64,000 nucleotides of DNA from Methylotuvimicrobium sp. KM2 (GCF_038051925.1 NZ_CP150634.1:372001-436000), one strand, 5' to 3'. Counted from the first letter of the stretch, positions 17,551-30,968 are shown. Notes: generated from the letters alone by a model not told the origin. Made by a program: numbers and translations.

Positions 17551-17583
17551 AAAATCAGGCTGAACGATTGGCTGATTTTTAAA
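17551..17583 (+). terminator. Candidate terminator after parB
   Basis: AAAATCAG and CTGATTTT form an 8-bp stem with a 13-base loop, followed by T and A residues, 30 bases after the parB stop. It would separate the mnmG-parB operon from the ATP synthase operon. The loop is long and the U-tract short, so it may be weak. Confidence 0.4.
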
Positions 17584-17634
17584 TGAATCGTTGCAAAGTA
17601 GGAAATGCTCTGTTCCTTATTCTTCCTTGATTAA

Positions 17635-18042
17635 ATGAAGCCTCATCGCTATAATCCACAAGTTGTTGTATCCGGAGTCGGTGTGACGGACGAAAAGATT
17701 TCTACAGTCGGAAAAATCTTGATTTTACAAGCGTTCGTTATTATCGCGATATCTTCCGGATTTGCAGTTTTTTCGGGGCTGCAGAGTGCTAAATCGCCGT
17801 TTCTAGGCGCGTTAGTCGCATTTATACCGAATCTATACTTTGCTTTGCGCATCCTTAGGGCGAGCGGGCAAGGCGCCAAAAAAATCGTGAATTCGTTTTA
17901 TGCCGGCGAATCGGGAAAGCTTATATTGACAGCTGTGCTGTTTTTTTTGATTTTTCAAATTCCGAATATCAATATTTTAACGCTGCTATCGGGGTATATA
18001 GCAGTATTGTCCGTATTTTGGTTTGCGCTAATTATGCGCTGA
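17635..18042 (+). CDS. atpI: ATP synthase subunit I
   Basis: 135 residues, four predicted membrane helices in two hairpins (about 27-48, 54-72, 92-110, 112-133). AtpI assists assembly of the c-ring and is not part of the finished enzyme. It precedes atpB by 24 bases, as in most proteobacterial atp operons. The start is uncertain: the frame allows ATG at 17635 or a later GTG (about 17682); the longer version has a polar, poorly conserved N-terminus. Confidence 0.88.
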   Translation: MKPHRYNPQVVVSGVGVTDEKISTVGKILILQAFVIIAISSGFAVFSGLQSAKSPFLGALVAFIPNLYFALRILRASGQGAKKIVNSFYAGESGKLILTAVLFFLIFQIPNINILTLLSGYIAVLSVFWFALIMR

Positions 18043-18843
<801 letters not shown>

Positions 18844-18882
18844 CTATTTTTGTATCTATTCAGCATAAGTTATATATGAGAA

Positions 18883-19342
<460 letters not shown>

Positions 19343-19384
19343 TAGATCCGGTTTTTTAACTAACAGCAACAAGAGGAACGCATC

Positions 19385-19858
19385 GTGAGTATCAATGCTA
19401 CTCTGATTGGTCAAATGATTACATTCGCGCTTCTGGTATGGTTTACCATGAAGTTCGTTTGGCCCCCACTTTATCAATCCCTGGAAGAGCGGAAGAAGAG
19501 AATAGCCGACGGATTGGCGGCGGCCGAAAAAGGCCAGGAAGAAATGGAATTGGCCGAGAAAAGGGCCATCAATGTCCTCAAAGAAGCCAAAGAGCAGTCT
19601 TCGGATATTGTCAATCTGGCGCAAAAACGGGCCAATGAAATTGTCGAGGAGTCGAAAGACGCCGCTAAGAAAGAAGGCGAACGCTTACTTGTCGCCGCTC
19701 AAGCACAGATCGATCAAGAATTGCAGCAAGTCAAAGAAAGTTTGCGCAAGGAAGTCTCTTCCTTGGCGCTGAATGCGGCAGAACAAATTTTAAGCGCGGA
19801 AATCGATCAAGCCAAACACCAAGAAATCTTGAATAAAGTTTCCAATCAAATAGGTTAA
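19385..19858 (+). CDS. atpF: F0 ATP synthase subunit b
   Basis: 157 residues, GTG start. One N-terminal membrane helix (about 4-26, including [17 protein letters not shown]) continues into a long charged alpha-helix that dimerises as the peripheral stalk. The heptad-like Glu/Lys/Ala pattern and [20 protein letters not shown] segment are typical. Five bases separate it from atpH. Confidence 0.96.
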   Translation: MSINATLIGQMITFALLVWFTMKFVWPPLYQSLEERKKRIADGLAAAEKGQEEMELAEKRAINVLKEAKEQSSDIVNLAQKRANEIVEESKDAAKKEGERLLVAAQAQIDQELQQVKESLRKEVSSLALNAAEQILSAEIDQAKHQEILNKVSNQIG

Positions 19859-19863
19859 GCACC

Positions 19864-20397
19864 ATGAGCGAACTGGCAACATTGGCGCGGCCTTATGCGG
19901 AGGCGGCTTTCAAACGAGCGAAGGAAATCGGCGCGACAGCACAGTGGTCCGATAATTTGGCGTTTTTGTCCGCGGTCTTGAGCGACTCTAATATTGCGAT
20001 GGCAGCCGATAATCCGAAAATCGCTAAAGAAAGTTTTTTAAACTTGATGTTGGACATCTGCGGCGAACATCTTGATCAAGAAGGCAAAAACTTTTTAAAA
20101 CTGCTCATCCATAATAATCGGCTGAAATTGGCCGCGCAAATTGCGAAGATTTACGAGCAATTTAGAGCGGACGATGAAGGATACTCCGAAGTTCAGGTCA
20201 TATCCGCTTATCCTTTGACGGAAGACGAGCAAGGCAACTTAGTGTCCAGATTGGAGCGTTGGCTGAATAAGCAAGTTCGTTTGGATATCTGGAACGACCG
20301 GTCGCTGATCGGTGGCGTACTAATCCGTGCCGGAGACAAGGTGATCGACGGAACCGTCAAAGGCCAGCTTCTTCACATGCAGAAAGCTCTACAGTGA
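19864..20397 (+). CDS. atpH: F1 ATP synthase subunit delta
   Basis: 177 residues. The N-terminal six-helix domain (RPYAEAAFKRAKEIG at the start) caps the alpha subunits. The C-terminal domain with VISAYPLTEDEQ and DRSLIGGVLIRAGDKVIDGT contacts subunit b. Standard length and position between atpF and atpA. Confidence 0.96.
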   Translation: MSELATLARPYAEAAFKRAKEIGATAQWSDNLAFLSAVLSDSNIAMAADNPKIAKESFLNLMLDICGEHLDQEGKNFLKLLIHNNRLKLAAQIAKIYEQFRADDEGYSEVQVISAYPLTEDEQGNLVSRLERWLNKQVRLDIWNDRSLIGGVLIRAGDKVIDGTVKGQLLHMQKALQ

Positions 20398-20413
20398 GTG
20401 AGAGAAAAAGAAC

Positions 20414-21955
20414 ATGCAATTAAACCCATCAGAAATCAGTGATCTTATCAAGCAAAAGATCGAAAATTTCGACCTGAGCGTCGAAAGCCATACCGAAGGC
20501 ACCGTAGTCAGTGTAACCGACGGTATCGTCAGAGTGCATGGACTTTCCGAAGCCATGCAGGGCGAGATGTTGGAGTTTCCTGGAAATACCTATGGCATGG
20601 CGCTTAACTTAGAGCGCGATTCGGTCGGGGCTGTGGTTCTGGGTTCTTACGAACACATTACCGAAGGCGACACCGTCAAATGTACCGGTAGAATTTTAGA
20701 AGTTCCGGTCGGCGAAGCGTTGCTGGGACGCGTTGTCGACGCATTGGGCAATCCGATCGACGGCAAAGGCGCGATTAACACAAGCGAAACTTCTCCGATC
20801 GAAAAAATCGCTCCGGGCGTTATCGCACGCCAATCGGTCGATCAGCCGGTGCAAATCGGCCTGAAATCGATCGACTCGATGATTCCGGTCGGTCGCGGCC
20901 AACGCGAATTGATCATCGGCGACCGCCAAACCGGTAAAACCGCCATTGCCGTCGATGCGATCATCAATCAAAAAGGCACTGGCATCAAATGTATTTATGT
21001 CGCGATCGGCCAAAAGCGTTCTTCGATCGCTAACGTCGTACGCAAGCTCGAAGAGCACGGCGCGATGGAGCATACCATTGTCGTAGCGGCTTCCGCATCC
21101 GAATCCGCAGCTCTGCAGTTCATCGCGCCGTATACCGGTTGCTCGATGGGCGAATATTTTAGAGACCGCGGCGAAGACGCATTAATTATTTACGACGATT
21201 TGACCAAACAAGCTTGGGCCTATCGCCAAGTATCGTTATTACTTCGTAGACCGCCGGGTCGTGAAGCTTATCCGGGCGACGTTTTCTATTTGCATTCCCG
21301 TTTGCTCGAAAGAGCGGCAAGAATCAATGCCGACGAAGTCGAAAAATTGACCAATGGCCAAGTGAAAGGCAAAACCGGTTCGTTGACAGCACTTCCAATC
21401 ATCGAAACGCAAGCAGGCGACGTATCGGCTTTCGTTCCGACCAACGTAATTTCGATTACCGACGGACAGATCTTCCTCGAAACCGACCTGTTCAATGCCG
21501 GTATTCGTCCTGCGGTTAACGCGGGTCTGTCGGTATCGCGGGTAGGCGGCGCGGCGCAAACCAAAATTATCAAGAAATTGGGTGGCGGTATTCGTTTGGA
21601 CTTGGCTCAGTATCGTGAATTGGCGGCTTTCGCTCAGTTCGCGTCCGATCTTGACGAAAGCACGCGTAAGCAAATCGAACGCGGTCAACGCGTGACCGAG
21701 TTGATGAAACAAAATCAATATTCGCCGATGTCGGTCGCGCAAATGGCGGTGTCGTTGTTCGCTGCGAACGAAGGCTATCTGGATTCGGTCGATGTCAATA
21801 AAGTACGCGATTTCGAAGACGCTCTGCAACTATACATGAAATCCGAAAAGTCGGATTTGATGGATCAGATCAATGCAACCGGCGACTTCTCCGATGACAT
21901 CAAAGAAGGCATTAAATCCGCCATCGAAACGTTCATTAACACGCATAGCTGGTAA
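20414..21955 (+). CDS. atpA: F1 ATP synthase subunit alpha
   Basis: 513 residues, the non-catalytic nucleotide-binding subunit. Walker A is [13 protein letters not shown] (about 170-182), followed by [34 protein letters not shown] in pieces typical of the family and the ATP synthase alpha/beta signature [14 protein letters not shown]. The N-terminal beta-barrel and C-terminal helical domains are complete. Confidence 0.98.
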   Translation: MQLNPSEISDLIKQKIENFDLSVESHTEGTVVSVTDGIVRVHGLSEAMQGEMLEFPGNTYGMALNLERDSVGAVVLGSYEHITEGDTVKCTGRILEVPVGEALLGRVVDALGNPIDGKGAINTSETSPIEKIAPGVIARQSVDQPVQIGLKSIDSMIPVGRGQRELIIGDRQTGKTAIAVDAIINQKGTGIKCIYVAIGQKRSSIANVVRKLEEHGAMEHTIVVAASASESAALQFIAPYTGCSMGEYFRDRGEDALIIYDDLTKQAWAYRQVSLLLRRPPGREAYPGDVFYLHSRLLERAARINADEVEKLTNGQVKGKTGSLTALPIIETQAGDVSAFVPTNVISITDGQIFLETDLFNAGIRPAVNAGLSVSRVGGAAQTKIIKKLGGGIRLDLAQYRELAAFAQFASDLDESTRKQIERGQRVTELMKQNQYSPMSVAQMAVSLFAANEGYLDSVDVNKVRDFEDALQLYMKSEKSDLMDQINATGDFSDDIKEGIKSAIETFINTHSW

Positions 21956-21967
21956 AAGGGTCGTCAA

Positions 21968-22834
21968 ATGGCTGTCGGTAAAGAAATACGCACTAAGATC
22001 GGAAGTATCAAGAATACTCAAAAGATCACGCGCGCGATGGAAATGGTCGCCGCGAGTAAAATGCGTAAAACGCAAAACAGAATGCAGGCAACGCGGCCTT
22101 ACTCGAAAAAAATGGGTCAGATCATCAAGCATCTGGCTCATGCCAATGCCGAGTACAAACACCCTTATTTGATTCCGCGAGAAGTCAAAAGGGTTGGTGT
22201 GATCGTCGTCAGTTCGGATCGCGGTTTATGCGGCGGTTTGAATTCTAATCTATTCCGTAAAACCCTAGTGCAGTTACGCCAATGGGAAAAAGACGGCATC
22301 GATGTCGATATTTGCACCATCGGAACCAAGGCGGCCGGGTTTTTCGGTAACTTACAAAAAATCAATTTGGTTGGGCAAGTCGGCAAGCTTGGCGACACGC
22401 CGCATCTAAACGATATCATCGGTATCATAAAAATCATGCTCGACGCTTATGAGGAAGGTCGAGTCGATGAGTTATATGTGATCAGTAATGAGTTTGTTAA
22501 CACGATGACGCAACGACCGAATGTCGAAAAACTACTGCCGGTCATTGCCGATGAGATCGAGGACGAATTGAAAGGGCATTGGGATTATATTTACGAACCC
22601 GATGCGAAGGAAGTTCTGGATAATCTGCTGATTCGCTATATCGAATCGATCGTGTATCAGGGGCTGGTCGAGAACAATGCTTGCGAACAGGCTGCCCGGA
22701 TGGTTGCGATGAAAAGCGCTTCGGATAATGCCGGCAAGCTTATCGGCGAACTGCAACTGGTTTACAACAAAGCCCGACAAGCCGCGATTACGCAGGAAAT
22801 TTCCGAAATCGTTGCCGGCGCCGCTGCTGTGTAA
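21968..22834 (+). CDS. atpG: F1 ATP synthase subunit gamma
   Basis: 288 residues. The central rotor shaft: N-terminal helix with [22 protein letters not shown] in part, middle Rossmann-like domain starting [17 protein letters not shown], and C-terminal helix ending [16 protein letters not shown]. Length and motifs are those of the gammaproteobacterial protein. Confidence 0.97.
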   Translation: MAVGKEIRTKIGSIKNTQKITRAMEMVAASKMRKTQNRMQATRPYSKKMGQIIKHLAHANAEYKHPYLIPREVKRVGVIVVSSDRGLCGGLNSNLFRKTLVQLRQWEKDGIDVDICTIGTKAAGFFGNLQKINLVGQVGKLGDTPHLNDIIGIIKIMLDAYEEGRVDELYVISNEFVNTMTQRPNVEKLLPVIADEIEDELKGHWDYIYEPDAKEVLDNLLIRYIESIVYQGLVENNACEQAARMVAMKSASDNAGKLIGELQLVYNKARQAAITQEISEIVAGAAAV

Positions 22835-24262
<1,428 letters not shown>

Positions 24263-24283
24263 CCGGACGATGGGAACCGAGAG

Positions 24284-24706
24284 ATGACAATGACCGTACA
24301 TGTAGACATCGTCAGCGCGGAGCAAGAAATTTATTCCGGCTTGGCCGAAATGGTTTTCGCGCCCGCAGAGCTAGGCGAAGTCGGTATCTCGCCGCGTCAT
24401 GCGCCGATGATTACCAAACTCAAACCCGGTGAAGTCAGGGTCAAGGTCAGCGACAGCGAAAGCTATCCATTCTTTGTTTCTGGCGGAATTTTGGAAGTCC
24501 AGCCGCATTTGGTGACGATATTGGCCGATAGCGCAATTCGAGCGAAAGACATCGATGAAGCCGCAGCACTGGAGGCCAAAACCAGAGCCGAGGAAGCATT
24601 ATCCGATAAAACCAGCAAGATCGATTATGCGACCGCTCAGGCGCAGTTGATGGAAGCGGTCATGCAATTGAGAACCTTAGACAGACTCAGAAAGCGCGGC
24701 GGATAA
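24284..24706 (+). CDS. atpC: F1 ATP synthase subunit epsilon
   Basis: 140 residues. N-terminal beta-sandwich ([21 protein letters not shown] in part, then [16 protein letters not shown] sequence [16 protein letters not shown]) and two C-terminal helices that inhibit ATP hydrolysis. Last gene of the operon; a strong terminator follows 20 bases after the stop. The alternative in-frame start two codons later (second ATG) is possible. Confidence 0.96.
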   Translation: MTMTVHVDIVSAEQEIYSGLAEMVFAPAELGEVGISPRHAPMITKLKPGEVRVKVSDSESYPFFVSGGILEVQPHLVTILADSAIRAKDIDEAAALEAKTRAEEALSDKTSKIDYATAQAQLMEAVMQLRTLDRLRKRGG

Positions 24707-24725
24707 CGCCGTGGCCTAAGCCATA

Positions 24726-24766
24726 AAAAAGCCCGATAACGATAAAGCGTTGTCGGGCTTTTTTTG
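24726..24766 (+). terminator. Intrinsic terminator of the atp operon
   Basis: AAGCCCGATAACG and CGTTGTCGGGCTT form a 12-13-bp stem (one G-U pair) with loop ATAAAG, followed by TTTTTTTG. It sits 20 bases after atpC and is the clearest intrinsic terminator in the window. Confidence 0.92.
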
Positions 24767-24804
24767 TTTATACCCGGATAAAAGTTGGCATGAAATTTAA
24801 TGCT

Positions 24805-25068
24805 TAGGGTTCGGTCATAAATAACTTCCCTATTTTTAATGCATGGTAAGCTGGTTCGGTAACTCGATTGACAGGTGTCGGCGGCAGGGAAAGCCGCCGT
24901 CAAGCCTACAAGGACGTATTCACCCAGCACCTAAATTCCATAGCTCATTGGCTATGGTTAACTATCTTGGATAATTTAGGTGCTGGGTTCACGGCGCCCT
25001 GACAAGCGAGTTGCCGAACCCTCTACAAAACTCATAGCTCCAGGAAGTTATTTTTCACAAAATCCTTA
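24805..25068 (+). repeat. Most complete family A composite repeat
   Basis: Starts GGGTTCGGTCATAAATAACT and ends GTTATTTTTCACAAAATCCT. Inner inverted ends are GGTTCGGTAACTCGATTGAC and GAGTTGCCGAACC. The GC core GGCGGCAGGGAAAGCCGCCG leads to AAGGACGTATTCA. A 65-bp inner element (24923-24987, CCCAGCACCTAAAT ... ATTTAGGTGCTGGG) sits here, bounded by TTCA on both sides, and the outer sequence then resumes CGGCGCCC. The uninterrupted core reads GTATTCACGGCGTCC at about 62056-62070. The element therefore looks like an insertion into an older repeat. Confidence 0.8.
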
Positions 25069-25131
25069 TTATTTTTATATCTTATGCCATAGGTACTATA
25101 TTTGTTAAAGCTGGGTAACGGAAATGAAAAT

Positions 25132-26502
25132 ATGACATTAACGACTATAATTTTAGCAGCAGGCAAAGGGACGCGCATGCGTTCCGAAATGCCGAAGATT
25201 TTACATCAAGTGGCCGGAAGACCTTTACTGGAGCATGTCTACGATACCAGTAAACAATTGGCCGATAATCGGGTAAATATCGTTTACGGACACGGCGCGG
25301 AACAAGTGCGAAATCGATTAAGCCACCTCGATGCTCAGTGGATAGAGCAAGTTCAGCAATTAGGCACGGGGCATGCCGTGCAGCAAGCCATCGATTATGT
25401 CGATGATGACGATACCGTGCTGATTTTATACGGGGATGTGCCTTTATTGAAGTTGTCGACTATCGAAACGTTGATTGCCAACGCAGGTAGCAACGCCTTG
25501 GCATTATTAACGGTGGTGTTATCCAATCCTACGGGGTACGGTCGCATCGTCCGTGACGAAGACAATAGAGTTTTGAAAATCGTCGAAGAAAAAGACGCAT
25601 CTCCCGAAGAAAAAGCGATACAAGAAGGCAATACCGGTATCATGGCATTGAACGGCGAACAATTGAAAAAATGGTTAAGCCGTTTGCAGAATAATAATGC
25701 GCAAAACGAGTATTATCTAACCGACATCATCGAAATGGCTGTCAATGACGGAATAGACATCGTAACTTCCCAGGCCGAGACCGAGGACGAGGTGTTGGGT
25801 GTTAACAATCGTATGCAGTTGGCGCATCTGGAGCGTGTTTATCAAATGGAGCAGGCGAATAGCTTAATGGAACGCGGAGTTACATTGAGAGATCCCGCGC
25901 GTTTCGATATCAGGGGACGCATCGAGCATTTGGGTACCGATATCGAAATCGATGTCAATGTCATTCTCGAAGGCAGCATTAACATAGGCAGCAATGTAAC
26001 GATCGGTGCAAATTCGCTTATAAAAAACTCGATCATTCACGATAATGTCGAAATATTGCCGAATTGTGTGATCGAAAATGCCGAAGTCGGTAAAGCCAGC
26101 CGCATCGGGCCTTTTGCTCGGCTAAGACCCGACGCCAAATTAGCCGATAATGTTCATGTCGGCAATTTCGTCGAAATCAAAAAGTCCACAGTCGCGGTCG
26201 GTAGTAAAATCAACCATTTGAGTTATATCGGCGATAGCGTCATCGGTAGCGGCGTCAATGTAGGTGCCGGCACGATTACTTGTAACTACGACGGTGTCAA
26301 TAAGTTCAAGACCGTGATCGAAGATGGAGCCTTTATTGGCTCGAATTCGCAATTGGTTGCGCCGGTTATAATCGGTAAGAATGCGACGATAGGCGCTGGA
26401 TCGACGATTACGAAAGACGCCCCCCCTGAAAAATTGACATTGGCGCGGGCCAAACAATCCACTATCCCAACCTGGCAAAGGCCGGTAAAAAAGGAGAAAT
26501 AG
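25132..26502 (+). CDS. glmU: Bifunctional GlcNAc-1-phosphate uridyltransferase / glucosamine-1-phosphate acetyltransferase
   Basis: 456 residues, the same length as the E. coli enzyme. The N-terminal pyrophosphorylase domain opens with [18 protein letters not shown] and contains YGDVPLL. The C-terminal left-handed beta-helix with repeated hexapeptides ([15 protein letters not shown]...) carries the acetyltransferase, including [20 protein letters not shown]. It makes UDP-GlcNAc for peptidoglycan and LPS. I take ATG at 25132 (behind ACGGAAATG) over the upstream TTG, which adds ten poorly conserved residues. One base separates it from glmS, forming a two-gene pathway operon. Confidence 0.97.
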   Translation: MTLTTIILAAGKGTRMRSEMPKILHQVAGRPLLEHVYDTSKQLADNRVNIVYGHGAEQVRNRLSHLDAQWIEQVQQLGTGHAVQQAIDYVDDDDTVLILYGDVPLLKLSTIETLIANAGSNALALLTVVLSNPTGYGRIVRDEDNRVLKIVEEKDASPEEKAIQEGNTGIMALNGEQLKKWLSRLQNNNAQNEYYLTDIIEMAVNDGIDIVTSQAETEDEVLGVNNRMQLAHLERVYQMEQANSLMERGVTLRDPARFDIRGRIEHLGTDIEIDVNVILEGSINIGSNVTIGANSLIKNSIIHDNVEILPNCVIENAEVGKASRIGPFARLRPDAKLADNVHVGNFVEIKKSTVAVGSKINHLSYIGDSVIGSGVNVGAGTITCNYDGVNKFKTVIEDGAFIGSNSQLVAPVIIGKNATIGAGSTITKDAPPEKLTLARAKQSTIPTWQRPVKKEK

Positions 26503-26503
26503 T

Positions 26504-28333
26504 ATGTGCGGAATCGTGGGCGCAATTGCGCAACGTAATGTAGTGCCGATATTGATCGAAGGCCTCAAGCGCCTTGAATATCGCGGTTACGATTCGGCCG
26601 GATTGGCCATTGTCGAAGATGGTCGGTTGTATCGCAAGCGCGAGGTCGGCAAGGTTAGAGGCTTAGAAGTCTTGATTGCTCAGGATGCGATACAAGGTAA
26701 TATCGGTATCGCTCATACGCGGTGGGCGACGCATGGCAAACCGAGTACCGCGAATGCTCATCCGCATATATGCCGCGACAAGGTTGCAGTCGTGCATAAC
26801 GGCATCATCGAAAATCATGAGCAATTGAGGAATAACCAAAAAGCAGTCGGTTATGAATTTACCTCCGAAACCGATACCGAAGTGATCGTCAACGAAATAT
26901 ATGGCGCACTGGAAAACACTGATAATCTGCTCGGCGCGGTCAAGGAATCGATCAAAAAGCTCGAAGGCGCTTATGCGTTAGGCGTCGTTGCAAAGGATCA
27001 CCCGAATACCTTGATCGCCTGTAGAAAAGGTAGCCCGCTCGTGATTGGAGTCGGCATCGGCGAATATTTTATCGCCTCCGATGTCGCCGCATTGCTGCCG
27101 GTCACGCAACGCTTTATGTTTCTCGAAGACGGCGATGTTGCCGAAATTACGATAGATAAAGTCGTTATTTACGACAAGGACGGCAGCCTAGTCGAGCGGC
27201 CGATCAAAGAAAGCCAACTCAAGGCCGATTCGGTCGAAAAAGGCCTCTATCGCCATTACATGCTCAAGGAAATCTATGAGCAACCTTGGGCTATTTCCGA
27301 GACGCTCGAAGGGCGTTTTATCGATAATCGTCTTCAGGAAAACGCCTTCGGCCATAATGCCAGCGAGGTTTTCGATCAGATTGAGTCGATACAAATACTC
27401 GCTTGCGGGACCAGCTACCATGCCGGATTGGTTGCCCGCTATTGGTTCGAGAAATTAGCCAAGGTGCCTTGTAATATCGAGGTGGCCAGCGAATATCGCT
27501 ACCGTAAACCGATCGTCCCCCGCGGAACCTTAGTCGTGACCATTTCGCAATCCGGCGAAACCGCCGATACTTTGGCCGCATTGCAAGAGGCCAAAAAGCT
27601 CGGTGCAAAATATTCCCTCGCGATCTGTAATGTTCCGGAAAGTTCGCTCGTCAGAGAATCCGACTTAGTGATGATGACTCGTGCAGGCCCGGAAATCGGC
27701 GTCGCATCGACGAAAGCCTTCACGACGCAATTGGCGACCTTGTTGCTTTTAGTCATCGCGATAGGGAGGCGCTTCGGACTGACGAAAGAGTTGGAAAACA
27801 AAATATCTTCGGAGCTTTTCAGTCTGCCCGGAAAAATAGAAGCGGTTCTGCAATTGGACGACAAAATCAAACAATTGTCCGAGCAGTTCGCCGAAAAACA
27901 GCATGCATTATTTTTGGGTCGCGGGACGCATTACCCGATCGCGATGGAAGGGGCATTGAAGCTTAAGGAGATTTCCTATATTCACGCCGAGGCTTATCCA
28001 GCGGGCGAATTGAAACACGGACCATTGGCCCTGATCGACGCGGAAATGCCGGTCATCACTGTCGCGCCGAACAATAGCCTGCTTGAAAAACTCAAATCGA
28101 ACATACAGGAAGTCAGCGCCCGAGGCGGTCAATTGATCGTGTTTATGGACGAAACATTGGCGGCCGAAAACGATGTCAACGTTCAAATTATTAAAATGCC
28201 GCCGGTTGAAAACGAAATATCGCCGATTATCTATACCATTCCGTTGCAATTGCTGTCCTATCATGTCGCGGTCCTAAAAGGGACCGATGTCGATCAGCCG
28301 AGAAATCTGGCTAAGTCGGTAACGGTCGAATAA
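26504..28333 (+). CDS. glmS: Glutamine-fructose-6-phosphate aminotransferase
   Basis: 609 residues. The N-terminal Cys nucleophile is in MCGIVGA, with the glutaminase motifs [13 protein letters not shown] and [11 protein letters not shown]. Two SIS sugar-isomerase domains follow (CGTSYHAGL and [18 protein letters not shown]), and the C-terminus is [13 protein letters not shown]. It supplies glucosamine-6-phosphate, the first step before GlmM and GlmU. No glmS ribozyme or leader is possible here, since glmU is one base upstream. A MITE follows four bases after the stop. Confidence 0.98.
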   Translation: MCGIVGAIAQRNVVPILIEGLKRLEYRGYDSAGLAIVEDGRLYRKREVGKVRGLEVLIAQDAIQGNIGIAHTRWATHGKPSTANAHPHICRDKVAVVHNGIIENHEQLRNNQKAVGYEFTSETDTEVIVNEIYGALENTDNLLGAVKESIKKLEGAYALGVVAKDHPNTLIACRKGSPLVIGVGIGEYFIASDVAALLPVTQRFMFLEDGDVAEITIDKVVIYDKDGSLVERPIKESQLKADSVEKGLYRHYMLKEIYEQPWAISETLEGRFIDNRLQENAFGHNASEVFDQIESIQILACGTSYHAGLVARYWFEKLAKVPCNIEVASEYRYRKPIVPRGTLVVTISQSGETADTLAALQEAKKLGAKYSLAICNVPESSLVRESDLVMMTRAGPEIGVASTKAFTTQLATLLLLVIAIGRRFGLTKELENKISSELFSLPGKIEAVLQLDDKIKQLSEQFAEKQHALFLGRGTHYPIAMEGALKLKEISYIHAEAYPAGELKHGPLALIDAEMPVITVAPNNSLLEKLKSNIQEVSARGGQLIVFMDETLAAENDVNVQIIKMPPVENEISPIIYTIPLQLLSYHVAVLKGTDVDQPRNLAKSVTVE

Positions 28334-28336
28334 ATA

Positions 28337-28452
28337 TACCTTTCGCATTTTCAAATTTCGGCATTGCCAGAGGAGGCGCCTGGGTGTCCGATAAAGGCTT
28401 TGCCACCCCGGAGCTCCTCACGCGCCACCCAAAATTTGAAGTGCAAAAGGTA
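28337..28452 (+). mobile_element. 116-bp MITE with TA target duplication (family D)
   Basis: Left end TACCTTTCGCATTTTCAAAT, right end complement TACCTTTTGCACTTCAAATT, so imperfect ~30-bp terminal inverted repeats. Both ends are flanked by the dinucleotide TA. It fills the gap between the convergent genes glmS and amrS, and may act as their shared terminator. The copy at 54229-54384 shows the same ends and proves the TA duplication. Confidence 0.85.
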
Positions 28453-28456
28453 TAAG

Positions 28457-29542
28457 TTAATTGATAATTACCGCTCTTCGCTGCGCGCCCCAGTTCCCCG
28501 GTTTTTCATTGAAAACGCCGGCGCAACGCGTTCCGCAAAATCTGCAGCAACCTTTTTCGTCGAGATTCCAGTCGGATAATTGATACCAATCGCGACCGAT
28601 CAAGAGTTTTCCACAGTGATGACAGTAAGTGCTGTCCGCTTCTTTTCGATGCACATTACCGACATAGGCGTAGCGGACGCCGTTTTTGATGGCGATGTCT
28701 CGCGCGAGCAGTAGAGAAGAAACCGGCGTATGCGGCTTATCCATCATTTTCCAATCGGGATGAAACGCCGTGAAATGCATCGGCACATCGGGACCTAAGT
28801 TTTCGACGACCCATTGAGTCATCGCTTCGAATTCGTTTTCCGAATCGTTTTCGCCGGGAATGACCAGAGTCGTTAATTCAAACCAGACCGAGGTTTCGTG
28901 CTTCAAATAAAGCAGGGTATCGAGCACCGCATCCAAATGACTGCCGGTAATTTTATGATAAAAGTTTTCGGTAAACGCCTTGAGATCGACATTGGCGGCA
29001 TCCATATATCGATAAAACTCGGCTCTAGGCTCAGGACACACATAACCGGCCGTCACCGCGACCGATTTGATCCCGAGTTCTCGACAAGCGATTGCAGTAT
29101 CGATGGCATATTCATGAAAAATAACCGGGTCGTTGTATGTGTAAGCGACGCTATCGCAGCCGTTTTCCCGCGCCGCTCTGGCAATCGCTTCAGGCGATGC
29201 CAAGCTCATTAGCGCATCCATCTCGCGCGATTTACTAATATCCCAATTTTGACAGAATTTACATGCTAGATTGCAACCGGCCGTGCCGAAGGATAGAATT
29301 GGCGTGCCGGGTAAAAAATGATTCAACGGTTTCTTTTCGATCGGATCGATCGCAAAGCCGCTAGACCGACCGTAACTGGTCATGACAACTTGACCGTTTT
29401 GGTTTTGCCTGACGAAACACAATCCTCGCTGACCCTCATGCAATTTGCAAAATCTAGGACATAGATCGCATTGTACGCGCCCATCCTCTAAGGCATGCCA
29501 ATAGTGTGTCGTAACGGTGTCTGGGGTAATCAAATTAGGCAT
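28457..29542 (-). CDS. amrS: AmmeMemoRadiSam system radical SAM enzyme
   Basis: 361 residues. The radical SAM cluster motif C-x3-C-x2-C lies in GCNLACKFCQNWDISKS. An N-terminal cysteine group (CDLCPRFCKLHEGQRGLCF) and a C-terminal zinc-ribbon-like pair (YCHHCGK and CRFCGTRC) are typical of the AmrS family, related to pyruvate-formate-lyase activating enzymes. The reaction is unknown. The start has GGGAGAAC before the ATG. It is divergent from amrB with about 100 bases between them, so all three parts of the named system are together here. Confidence 0.93.
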   Translation of the reverse strand: MPNLITPDTVTTHYWHALEDGRVQCDLCPRFCKLHEGQRGLCFVRQNQNGQVVMTSYGRSSGFAIDPIEKKPLNHFLPGTPILSFGTAGCNLACKFCQNWDISKSREMDALMSLASPEAIARAARENGCDSVAYTYNDPVIFHEYAIDTAIACRELGIKSVAVTAGYVCPEPRAEFYRYMDAANVDLKAFTENFYHKITGSHLDAVLDTLLYLKHETSVWFELTTLVIPGENDSENEFEAMTQWVVENLGPDVPMHFTAFHPDWKMMDKPHTPVSSLLLARDIAIKNGVRYAYVGNVHRKEADSTYCHHCGKLLIGRDWYQLSDWNLDEKGCCRFCGTRCAGVFNEKPGNWGAQRRAVIIN

Positions 29543-29644
29543 TAGCGTTCTCCCGGAACCAATAAATGTTTTAACGGGTCAGTGGATTGTAAGCTTTCCG
29601 TTATAAAATCCTCTTCGTCCCACTTCTTATACAGGATATTGTCT

Positions 29645-30424
29645 ATGAACAGAAGACCCGCAGTCGCAGGCTTGTTTTATCCTGACGATCCGACTGAGTT
29701 GCGAACAATTGTGGATCATTACTTAAATGATGCTGAAACCGAGGCGAAAGTTCCGAAGGCGATTATCGCCCCCCACGCCGGTTACATTTATTCAGGGCCG
29801 GTTGCTGCCAGCGCCTATGCGAGACTAAAACAAGCCCGCGATAACATCACCCGCGTCGTGCTGATCGGGCCTTCGCACCGAGTGGCTTTTCGCGGTTTGG
29901 CCGTCACTCGCACCGACTACTACACAACGCCATTGGGCAACGTGCTTATCGACCGGACTGCGGTCGAAGCATTGATGAAGCTACCGTTTGTCGAATATAT
30001 CGAACAAGCGCATACTCACGAGCACAGCCTGGAGGTGCATTTGCCTTTCTTGCAGGAAACATTGGCCGATTTCAAATTAGTCCCGATTGTCGCCGGAGAT
30101 GCTTCGGCCGATCAAGTCAGCCGTGCTCTCGATTTGGTTTGGGGCGGTCCCGAAACCTTGATCGTCATAAGCTCCGACCTGAGCCATTATCACGATTATT
30201 CGACTGCGAAAAAACTCGATCAACAAACCAGCGCCTTGATCGAGCAAATGCAATACGAGAAGCTATCGCCCGAGGACGCTTGCGGCAAAGTGCCGGTATC
30301 CGGATTATTGAAATTGTTGCGGCAAAAATCGATGCGTATTAAAAACGTCGATCTCAGAAATTCCGGCGATACCGCGGGCGATAAAGACCGAGTCGTGGGG
30401 TATGGCGCTTATGTCGTTGACTGA
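29645..30424 (+). CDS. amrB: AmmeMemoRadiSam system protein B (Memo family)
   Basis: 259 residues from the ATG at 29645 (AGGA ribosome site); the frame is open 21 codons further but that part is not conserved in type. It shares a fold with class III extradiol dioxygenases. Putative metal and active-site residues are in APHAGYIYSGP, GPSHRV, HTHEHSLEVHLPF and SSDLSHYHDY. Human MEMO1 is a homologue. The biochemical role of the bacterial protein is not established. Its 3' end overlaps amrA, implying coupled translation. Confidence 0.93.
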   Translation: MNRRPAVAGLFYPDDPTELRTIVDHYLNDAETEAKVPKAIIAPHAGYIYSGPVAASAYARLKQARDNITRVVLIGPSHRVAFRGLAVTRTDYYTTPLGNVLIDRTAVEALMKLPFVEYIEQAHTHEHSLEVHLPFLQETLADFKLVPIVAGDASADQVSRALDLVWGGPETLIVISSDLSHYHDYSTAKKLDQQTSALIEQMQYEKLSPEDACGKVPVSGLLKLLRQKSMRIKNVDLRNSGDTAGDKDRVVGYGAYVVD

Positions 30425-30968
30425 ACAAGACCGCAGGCGCCTTCTGGATTTAGCCAAGTCATCCATTGCTCACGGTTTAAAAACCGGTAAAGCGCTCAAG
30501 ATCGATCTAAGCGATTATCCGCCCGAATTGACTGTGCCGCGCGCAACATTCGTGACCTTACAAAAACAAGGGCAACTGCGCGGCTGCATCGGCATGCTCG
30601 AAGCGGCTAGGCCCATGGCCGAGGATGTCGCCGAGAATGCTTTCTCCGCAGCATTCAAGGATTACCGGTTCCCACCGCTTAAAGCCGACGAGCTCGATGA
30701 ATTGGACATTCATATTTCGATACTGAGTCCCTCCGAACCAATTGCATTGACTTCGGAGCAAGACCTCATCGATCAATTGCGCCCTGGTATCGACGGCTTG
30801 ATTTTGGAAGAAGGCTTCAAACGAGGCACGTTTTTACCTTCGGTATGGGAATCCTTGCCCGATCCTCGGCAGTTCTTACAGCATCTCAAACAAAAAGCCG
30901 GGCTTCCCCCGCATTATTGGTCGGATAGCATTAAGATTTCGCGGTATACTGCCGAAATTATCGATTGA
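30402..30968 (+). CDS. amrA: AmmeMemoRadiSam system protein A (AMMECR1 family)
   Basis: 188 residues of the AMMECR1 fold. The invariant LRGCIGMLE motif is near residue 64, with AFKDYRFPPL and the later FLPSVWESLPDP. Function unknown; in some organisms AMMECR1 and Memo domains are fused, which matches the 23-base overlap with amrB here. A second in-frame ATG (30411) would shorten the overlap to 14 bases. Twenty-two bases separate it from rseC, so amrB-amrA-rseC probably form one operon. Confidence 0.93.
   Translation: MALMSLTEQDRRRLLDLAKSSIAHGLKTGKALKIDLSDYPPELTVPRATFVTLQKQGQLRGCIGMLEAARPMAEDVAENAFSAAFKDYRFPPLKADELDELDIHISILSPSEPIALTSEQDLIDQLRPGIDGLILEEGFKRGTFLPSVWESLPDPRQFLQHLKQKAGLPPHYWSDSIKISRYTAEIID

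Noticed and set aside
13295..17634. oriC or parS in the mnmG-parB region
   Set aside because: No cluster of TTATCCACA boxes and no TGTTTCACGTGAAACA-like palindrome was seen.
21239..21829. 196-residue open frame on the minus strand
   Set aside because: Lies wholly inside atpA in the opposite sense, a by-product of its codon use.
28334..28456. glmS ribozyme or regulatory RNA near glmS
   Set aside because: glmU ends one base before glmS, and the sequence after glmS is a MITE.
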